Below, piece by piece: positions 1 to 4,168 of a stretch of DNA of 5,483 nucleotides. Every line of letters starts with the position of its first letter. The first letter of the stretch is position 1. This stretch comes from Acidobacteriota bacterium. GTDB lineage: Bacteria; Acidobacteriota; Terriglobia; Terriglobales; Acidobacteriaceae. The notes under the pieces are model-generated. The model ran no database searches. It saw nothing but the letters and a program-made list of their open reading frames with translations, and was not told the origin of the DNA. Both the position numbers and the translations under genes were made by a program. The stretch spans positions 1 through 5,483 of the forward strand of contig QHZV01000038.1 of assembly GCA_003224785.1 (NCBI GenBank), in the 5' to 3' direction.

Positions 1-392
1 ACAAAATGTTGCGCGCCCGGTTGTCAGCAAATCATCCAGAGCAATATGCGATCAAGCCAGCGCTCGAAGGACCGCAAGATCACCTGATTGACGTACGCAA
101 AAAACTCACTGCCCGCCGCGACATCACCGTAGAAGCCTGCAACTCGATCCCACGGATGAGCTGCGTGGCGCCGCGCGGCGCCTTCTACGCTTTCCCCAAA
201 ATAGACATTCCGGAAGATGACGCCGTATGGGTGAAAGAACTTTTACTGCAGAAACATATTCTGGTTGTGCACGGCTCCGGCTTCGGACAAAAGCCTGGAA
301 CCAGGCACTTCCGAATTGTTTTCCTGCCGCAGGAGGAGACACTTAGAACCGCATACGCTCAGATCGACTCATTTATGAAGGATCGCGCGTAG
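1..392 (+). CDS. alaA: Alanine-type PLP aminotransferase (class I/II), C-terminal fragment
   Basis: This is the last ~129 codons of a fold-type I PLP aminotransferase. The 5' end lies outside the window, so the ATG at position 6 is an internal Met and not a start. The closest family I recognise is AlaA, which makes alanine from pyruvate and glutamate in the cytosol. The fragment matches AlaA's C-terminal small domain along its length: a GPQ-H motif, RRDI, the block SCVAPRGAFYAFPKI, then LLLQKHILVVHGSGFG and HFRIVFLP. The Arg in FRIVFLP (codon 312-314) corresponds to the family's substrate-carboxylate-binding Arg. The PLP lysine and cofactor-binding motifs would be upstream and cannot be checked. 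Substrate choice (alanine or another amino acid) is inferred from family resemblance. The stop is TAG at 390-392. No convincing terminator follows. Confidence 0.85.
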   Translation, partial: KMLRARLSANHPEQYAIKPALEGPQDHLIDVRKKLTARRDITVEACNSIPRMSCVAPRGAFYAFPKIDIPEDDAVWVKELLLQKHILVVHGSGFGQKPGTRHFRIVFLPQEETLRTAYAQIDSFMKDRA

Positions 393-453
393 GCCTCATA
401 GCGTTTTTTGGCGCTTCGGAAAACCTCTGACTCCAACGGGAATCAAACTAGCT

Positions 454-536
454 GGACGAGTGCAGGCGAGACACAACATCGCGACTACGCTTGCCTCATT
501 TGTGCCTTGTTTCTGCCCTTTGCCTGCAACTCGTCC
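454..536. repeat. Long imperfect inverted repeat in intergenic spacer
   Basis: The left arm at 454-467 (GGACGAGTGCAGGC) is the reverse complement of the right arm at 522-536 (GCCTGCAACTCGTCC) except for one unpaired base. The stem is therefore 14 bp with a one-base bulge, and the arms are separated by 54 bp. Chance arms this long are very unlikely in a 200-bp spacer. It could fold as a stem-loop in RNA, or be the terminal repeats of a small non-autonomous element. No T-run follows the right arm, so it does not look like a standard intrinsic terminator. It lies between the aminotransferase stop and the promoter of the next gene. Confidence 0.6.
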
Positions 537-557
537 GAATCTTTGTCCCTTCGTCTC

Positions 558-586
558 TTGGACTTTCTTTTCGAATCTGCTGTAAT
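558..586 (+). promoter_or_regulatory. Extended -10 promoter of the CpsB-family gene
   Basis: The -10 hexamer TGTAAT (581-586) matches TATAAT at 5 of 6 positions. It is preceded by TGC (578-580), giving the TGn extended -10 signature. A weak -35, TTGGAC (558-563), sits 17 bp upstream. The predicted transcription start is near 593-595, which is the GTG start codon itself. This implies little or no 5' leader. Confidence 0.5.
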
Positions 587-594
587 CGGCCTGC

Positions 595-1311
595 GTGTTC
601 GACATTCATTCCCACATCCTGCCTGAAGTTGACGACGGCCCTAAATCATGGGAAGCCGCCGAGGCGATGTGCCGAATGGCCGCCGCGGATGGGATCGAGC
701 ACATGGCGGCCACTCCGCATTCGAACGATCGCTACTTCTATGATCGTGAATATCTCTCGAATTTGTTGCAGGAACTCCAGCGTCGAATAGGCGATCGGCC
801 AAAACTCAGCCTGGGTTGCGACTTTCATCTCTCGTTCGAAAACATGCAGAGTGCCTTGCAGGACCCCACGCGGTACCGCATCGGCAACGGCCGCTATCTG
901 CTCGTCGAGTTCAGCAATTTCAGCATTCCCGCCCAGGTGGATGAGTGGTTCACCAAAATGTGCCAAGCGGGAACGACCCCAATCATTACTCATCCTGAGC
1001 GCAATCCCATCCTGCAGGAATCTCCTCAACGCGTACTGCAGTGGATTGAACTCGGCTGCACCGTGCAGGTGACTGGGTCCATCTTCACGGGATCGTGGGG
1101 AGCGCGGGCCAGGCAAGTTGCCGAGTGGCTATTGCAAAGGAAAGGCGTGCATTTTCTCGCCACCGATGCGCACGATACTGAGCGCCGTCCGCCTGTACTG
1201 TCCGCGGCAAGGCGCGCGCTAGCGAAACAATTCGGTGAGCCAACAGCGCACGCTCTGGTTGAAGCCAATCCGCAAGCGGTAATGAATGACACACCGCTCC
1301 CCACAGCTTAA
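595..1311 (+). CDS. CpsB/CapC/YwqE-family PHP-type tyrosine-protein phosphatase
   Basis: This 238-residue protein is a metal-dependent phosphatase of the PHP superfamily. Characterised members (CpsB, YwqE) remove phosphate from bacterial tyrosine kinases that control capsule or exopolysaccharide assembly. Visible motifs are DIHSHILPEVDDGP at residues 3-16 (H5, H7), ATPH (H42), GCDFH at 74-78, THPERN (H133) and TDAH (D191, H193). They appear in family order and form the expected metal cluster. In classical CpsB the GCDFH position reads G-A-E, so D76 replaces the usual Glu. Length is normal (about 240-255). The GTG at 595 is the only plausible start: an in-frame TAA lies at 583-585, and the HxH motif begins only four residues in. 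No Shine-Dalgarno is visible and the promoter abuts the start, so a leaderless message is likely. No tyrosine kinase or polysaccharide gene is adjacent, so the substrate is inferred from family only. Confidence 0.88.
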   Translation: MFDIHSHILPEVDDGPKSWEAAEAMCRMAAADGIEHMAATPHSNDRYFYDREYLSNLLQELQRRIGDRPKLSLGCDFHLSFENMQSALQDPTRYRIGNGRYLLVEFSNFSIPAQVDEWFTKMCQAGTTPIITHPERNPILQESPQRVLQWIELGCTVQVTGSIFTGSWGARARQVAEWLLQRKGVHFLATDAHDTERRPPVLSAARRALAKQFGEPTAHALVEANPQAVMNDTPLPTA

Positions 1312-1400
1312 AAACCTGGCACCGATTTTTACGGATAAATTTCACACGCTCTTCGGGACGGTTACGCCGTTATTTGATCCTGCCAAGAAGTTGGTTTCCT

Positions 1401-1428
1401 GATGGCTGATGGCTGACGGCAGACGGCT
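1401..1428 (+). repeat. Four tandem 7-bp repeats (GAYGGCW)
   Basis: Four head-to-tail heptamers fill 1401-1428: GATGGCT, GATGGCT, GACGGCA, GACGGCT. The array ends two bases before a -10-like hexamer and so occupies the spacer and -35 region of the promoter for the next gene. Short tandem arrays can change copy number by slippage. The last two copies have diverged, which would lower that tendency. Confidence 0.75.
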
Positions 1429-1436
1429 GCTAGACT
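1428..1436 (+). promoter_or_regulatory. Extended -10 promoter of the quinone oxidoreductase gene
   Basis: TGC (1428-1430) directly precedes TAGACT (1431-1436), a 4-of-6 match to TATAAT. The ATG follows after 7 bp (1437-1443), so transcription would start at or next to the start codon. No -35 consensus is present because the region is filled by the heptamer array. Confidence 0.4.
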
Positions 1437-1443
1437 TTTCTCC

Positions 1444-2430
1444 ATGAAAGCAGTCGTAATCACGCGCCTCGGCGGCCCTGAAGTGTTGGAGGTTCGCGCC
1501 GTTCCCGATCCAGTTCCGAATGCAGGCGAAGAACTGGTGCGAGTGGAGGCCGCCGGCGTAAATTTCGCTGATATCCTGGCCGCCAGCGGCGGATATCCTG
1601 GCACCCCGAAGCCTCCTCTCGTTGCCGGTCGAGAATTCTGCGGCACGCGTCTCAGCAGTGGCGAACGTGTCATGGGCTATGCGCAATGGGGAGCCTTCGC
1701 CGATCTCATCGCAGCCCGTTCGGCTCTGCTGTGGCCGGTGCCACAAGGCTGGAGCGCGGAAGAAGGCGCCGCATTCCCGGTCAACTTTTTTACCGCTTAT
1801 CTTGCGTACTGGAAATCCGGGCTCGTGAACCAATCCCGACTGCCCCCGGATCCGGGAAGTACGGGGTCAGGTTCAGCCCGCGTGCTGATTCATGCTGTCG
1901 CGGGTGGCGTTGGCACCGCCGCAGTTCAGATTGGCAAATTGCTCGGTGCCGAAATGTATGGGACTTCGTCGTCCGATGAAAAGCTGGAGCGGGTGAAACA
2001 ACTCGGCCTGCAACATTCGATCAATTACAAGCAGCACGATTACGTGGACACTATCAAAGACCTAACCCATGGCGAAGGGATTGACGTGGTTTTCGAAATG
2101 CTCGGAGGCGAGCACACGGCAAAAAGTATTCGCTGCCTGCGCGATTTCGGCCGCGTGGTCTGTTATGGCTCGGCCACCGGACAGCGCGGTCAAATTGATC
2201 CGGCCTCGCTTTATTCCAAAGGCGCAAGCGTGCATGGACTATGGCTGACTTATCTCTCAGCGAAACCAGATCTCATGCAACAAGCCTGGGAGTGGCTCTC
2301 GTCGCAGGCTGCAGCGGGGTATCTCCGCCCAGCGATCGGCGATGTCTTTCCTATGACGAAAGCCGGTGACGCGTATCGGCTCCTGCTGGAGAGAAAGAAC
2401 TTTGGAAAAGTCGTGCTTACGCAGAAGTGA
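1444..2430 (+). CDS. NADPH:quinone oxidoreductase, zinc-free MDR superfamily
   Basis: This 328-residue cytosolic protein belongs to the medium-chain dehydrogenase/reductase superfamily, in the quinone reductase/VAT-1-like branch. Family members transfer hydride from NADPH to quinones or activated alkenes; the real substrate is not known here. The N-terminal GroES-like domain shows MKAVVITRLGGPEVLEV, AAGVNFADI (37-45) and the WGAFAD segment (82-87). The Rossmann domain has the nucleotide-binding motif HAVAGGVGTAAVQIGK (150-165). The C-terminus has the typical FGKVVL ending. Catalytic and structural zinc ligands are absent, as expected for this branch. Compared with E. coli QorA, the loop after VAGREFCG is about 10 residues shorter. 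There is also an extra Pro/Gly/Ser-rich stretch (about residues 129-144) just before the Rossmann fold. The ATG at 1444 fits the family N-terminus; no Shine-Dalgarno is visible. Confidence 0.88.
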   Translation: MKAVVITRLGGPEVLEVRAVPDPVPNAGEELVRVEAAGVNFADILAASGGYPGTPKPPLVAGREFCGTRLSSGERVMGYAQWGAFADLIAARSALLWPVPQGWSAEEGAAFPVNFFTAYLAYWKSGLVNQSRLPPDPGSTGSGSARVLIHAVAGGVGTAAVQIGKLLGAEMYGTSSSDEKLERVKQLGLQHSINYKQHDYVDTIKDLTHGEGIDVVFEMLGGEHTAKSIRCLRDFGRVVCYGSATGQRGQIDPASLYSKGASVHGLWLTYLSAKPDLMQQAWEWLSSQAAAGYLRPAIGDVFPMTKAGDAYRLLLERKNFGKVVLTQK

Positions 2431-2443
2431 TCGCGTTGTGAAA

Positions 2444-2455
2444 AATCGCGCGATT
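2444..2455. repeat. 12-bp perfect palindrome between convergent genes
   Basis: AATCGCGCGATT is fully self-complementary and lies in the 32-bp gap between the stop codons of two convergent genes. A second pairing is possible between ATCGCG (2430-2435) and CGCGAT (2449-2454). The first form has no loop and neither form has a clean T-run, so a role as a bidirectional terminator is only a suggestion. Confidence 0.3.
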
Positions 2456-2462
2456 GTGGAAA

Positions 2463-2894
2463 TCAGCTGGCGAGCGTGCGATCTACGTATTCACGGTGCG
2501 TGCGAATGAATCCGGCAATCAAGGCGAGAAAATTCGGCCGCGACTCTTCGTTGTTAATAAATCCATCCACATGGGCGAGACTATCCGGCAGGTGGCCGCA
2601 GTAGAGAACAACCGGAACCTCAGGTTTGACCCTCTTCATTTCAGCGGCTAACGCGTTGCCGCTCGTGGCCCGAACCATGTGTCCCGACAAGACAAGGCTG
2701 ACCTGAGTATCGGTTAAGAGTTCCAGCGCTCGCGCGCCGGTAGTGGCAACGAGCACGGCGTACCCAGCGTCCTCGAGGATTCCCTTGCGCAGACGTAGCA
2801 ATTCCTCATCTTCGTCTACACAAAGGATAGAGGACTTCGATGACAGCTTGGGACGAGCCCCGAACCGCCACTTATGTGCGGTGTTGGACGACAC
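2463..2894 (-). CDS. Stand-alone response-regulator receiver domain, apparently degenerate
   Basis: This 143-residue protein has one recognisable domain, a CheY-like receiver (about residues 21-131), after a short basic N-terminal tail. No output domain is present. The first acidic cluster is kept (CVDEDEE; D26, E27, D28). The position expected to hold the phosphoacceptor Asp, 44-45 residues later in SLVLSGHMV, is Gly71. The conserved Thr/Ser after strand 4 is Cys99 in VVLYCG. The conserved Lys before the last helix is replaced in FINNEES. It is therefore probably a pseudo-receiver that cannot be phosphorylated in the usual way and may act by protein contacts. The GTG at 2894 is the only credible start, since an in-frame TGA lies three codons upstream (2901-2903). 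No Shine-Dalgarno is seen. It lies 81 bp downstream of hemB on the same strand and could share its transcript or use its own promoter. The partner kinase is unknown. Confidence 0.75.
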   Translation of the reverse strand: MSSNTAHKWRFGARPKLSSKSSILCVDEDEELLRLRKGILEDAGYAVLVATTGARALELLTDTQVSLVLSGHMVRATSGNALAAEMKRVKPEVPVVLYCGHLPDSLAHVDGFINNEESRPNFLALIAGFIRTHREYVDRTLAS

Positions 2895-2941
2895 TGCTGT
2901 TCACTGTGACCTAATTAACCCTGCACGTAAATACGGGAAAC

Positions 2942-2970
2942 ACTGTATTGCGTTTCGGGCGGGAATTCAA
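2942..2970 (-). promoter_or_regulatory. Possible sigma-70-type promoter for the receiver-domain gene
   Basis: On the minus strand TTGAAT (2970-2965) and TACAGT (2947-2942) are separated by 17 bp, each matching its consensus at 4 of 6 positions. A transcript would carry a leader of roughly 40 bases before the GTG at 2894. Support is modest; readthrough from hemB is an alternative. Confidence 0.25.
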
Positions 2971-2975
2971 GAAGG

Positions 2976-4061
2976 CTAGGCCAGCAATCTGGCCGCATCC
3001 TTCGCGTGATACGTCAGAATGATGCTCGCCCCTGCCCGTCGTATAGAGGTCAGGGATTCCAGAATGATGCGTTCGCGGTCAATCCAGTTATTGCGCGCGG
3101 CGGCTTCAATCATGGCGTACTCGCCTGAAACCTGATAGGCGGCAATGGGCAAATCAAATCGCGCGCGGGCGGCAGCGATGACGTCCAAATACGGCATGGC
3201 AGGCTTCACCATCACCATATCTGCGCCTTCTTCTATATCGAGCGCGATCTCGCGCATGGCTTCGCGAACGTTGGCTCCGTCCATTTGGTAAGACCTGCGG
3301 TCGCCAAACTGCGGAGCGGAATCTGCAGCCTCGCGGAATGGCCCGTAGAACGCCGACGCGAATTTCGCAGCGTAGGAAAGAATCGGAGTGTTTTCGAATC
3401 CGGCTTGGTCGAGGGCCGTGCGAATGGCGCCGACGCGGCCATCCATCATGTCAGAGGGTGCGATGATGTCTACGCCGGCGCGGGCCAGCGAAACCGAAGT
3501 TCGGGCAAGTAACTCGAGTGTCGCATCGTTGACGATTTCATAGCTCGAGCCAACTTTAGATACGGCCTCATGAATCGCGTTATCCAGGCCACCCGATTTC
3601 ACCGCAACCGCTGAAACATTTCGCGCAGCTGCTCCCAAAGAATGAGGTGCATGCGAGGCGCGGACGATCCCGCAATGCCCGTGCGACATGTATTCGCAAA
3701 GGCAGACATCGCCCATCAACAACATCTCGGGAACTTCCGCCTTGATGGCGCGGGCGGCGCGCTGCACAATTCCGTCTTCTTCCCAGGCGCCAGTCGCAAC
3801 TTCGTCTTTTTTTTCGGGAAGACCAAATAGAATCACCGCCGGCACGCCCAGCGAGTGGACCTGGTGCGCCTCGCGGATCGCCTCATCCACCGAGAGATTG
3901 AAGACGCCAGGCATGGACCCGACTTCCTTGCGCACGCCTTCCCCTGGGCAAACGAACAGTGGATAGACGAAACTTTCAGGAGTGAGCCGGGTCTCGCGCA
4001 CCAGGGAACGCAATGTGCCGGTGCGGCGTAAGCGACGAAGCCGTGTCGCCGGAAAAGCCAT
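2976..4061 (-). CDS. hemB: Delta-aminolevulinic acid dehydratase (porphobilinogen synthase)
   Basis: HemB joins two 5-aminolevulinate molecules into porphobilinogen in the cytosol, the first common step of haem, sirohaem, cobalamin and chlorophyll synthesis. With the ATG at 4061 the protein has 361 residues. The metal-site cysteines in [14 protein letters not shown] fall at C120, C122 and C132-2=C130, the same numbers as in E. coli HemB. The two Schiff-base lysines are in SYAAKFAS (K233) and [12 protein letters not shown] (K286). [27 protein letters not shown] and [10 protein letters not shown] are all present. The three cysteines indicate a zinc-type enzyme. The lysines are shifted by 38-39 relative to E. 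coli K195/K247 because about 38 extra residues lie between GHCG and NDATLE. An in-frame TTG at 4067 could add two residues, but the ATG fits better. It is divergent from mutS2. Confidence 0.95.
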   Translation of the reverse strand: MAFPATRLRRLRRTGTLRSLVRETRLTPESFVYPLFVCPGEGVRKEVGSMPGVFNLSVDEAIREAHQVHSLGVPAVILFGLPEKKDEVATGAWEEDGIVQRAARAIKAEVPEMLLMGDVCLCEYMSHGHCGIVRASHAPHSLGAAARNVSAVAVKSGGLDNAIHEAVSKVGSSYEIVNDATLELLARTSVSLARAGVDIIAPSDMMDGRVGAIRTALDQAGFENTPILSYAAKFASAFYGPFREAADSAPQFGDRRSYQMDGANVREAMREIALDIEEGADMVMVKPAMPYLDVIAAARARFDLPIAAYQVSGEYAMIEAAARNNWIDRERIILESLTSIRRAGASIILTYHAKDAARLLA

Positions 4062-4067
4062 GCGCAA

Positions 4068-4076
4068 ATTCTAGCA
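4068..4076 (-). promoter_or_regulatory. Extended -10 promoter of hemB
   Basis: Read on the minus strand, TGC (4076-4074) is followed by TAGAAT (4073-4068), a 5-of-6 match to TATAAT with an extended -10. Six bases later comes the ATG at 4061, so the predicted transcription start coincides with the start codon. No Shine-Dalgarno fits in this gap. The -35 region is weak, which an extended -10 can tolerate. Confidence 0.5.
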
Positions 4077-4082
4077 GGATAA

Positions 4083-4141
4083 TTCGAGGGTCCCGAGCCA
4101 GGAATATCGCGTGGGGGAGACGGGCGTGCTCGCCCCTCGAA
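4083..4141. repeat. Inverted repeat centred between divergent hemB and mutS2 promoters
   Basis: TTCGAGGG (4083-4090) and CCCTCGAA (4134-4141) are perfect 8-bp inverted arms separated by 43 bp. Each arm lies about 7-10 bp upstream of one of the two -10 hexamers, so the arrangement is nearly symmetric for both promoters. A second small hairpin, GGGCG-TGCT-CGCCC (4122-4135), lies inside it. The arms could be paired operator sites or simply a structural feature; no regulator is identified. Confidence 0.45.
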
Positions 4142-4147
4142 GGACGC

Positions 4148-4156
4148 TAATATAAG
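4148..4156 (+). promoter_or_regulatory. -10 region of mutS2
   Basis: Two overlapping -10-like hexamers are present: TAATAT (4148-4153, preceded by CGC) and TATAAG (4151-4156, 5 of 6). The first places an in-frame GTG (4160) six bases downstream. The second would start transcription near 4163, giving a leader of only about six bases before the ATG at 4169. Either reading gives a leaderless or nearly leaderless message. Confidence 0.4.
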
Positions 4157-4168
4157 GCTGTGCCCCCA

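Noticed and set aside
6..8. ATG near the left edge as the start of a 128-residue gene
   Set aside because: The protein begins in the middle of an aminotransferase C-terminal domain and the frame stays open to the window edge, so this is an internal Met of a cut gene.
400..415. Possible terminator after the aminotransferase (AGCG...CGCT with a T-run)
   Set aside because: The T-run lies inside the loop rather than after the stem and the stem is four base pairs.
646..1116. 156-codon open frame on the minus strand
   Set aside because: It lies wholly opposite the CpsB-family gene, whose motifs are intact; the antisense product resembles nothing known to me.
1358..1376. Possible terminator after the CpsB-family gene (ACGG-loop-CCGT followed by TATTT)
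   Set aside because: The stem is only four to five base pairs and the T-run is interrupted, so it is too weak to annotate.
4065..4067. TTG as the hemB start
   Set aside because: The ATG two codons later at 4061 is a stronger codon, lies at the expected distance from the extended -10, and gives cysteine numbering equal to E. coli HemB.
4083..4141. Inverted repeat between hemB and mutS2 as a terminator
   Set aside because: Both flanking genes start here and none ends here, the loop is 43 bases and there is no T-run.
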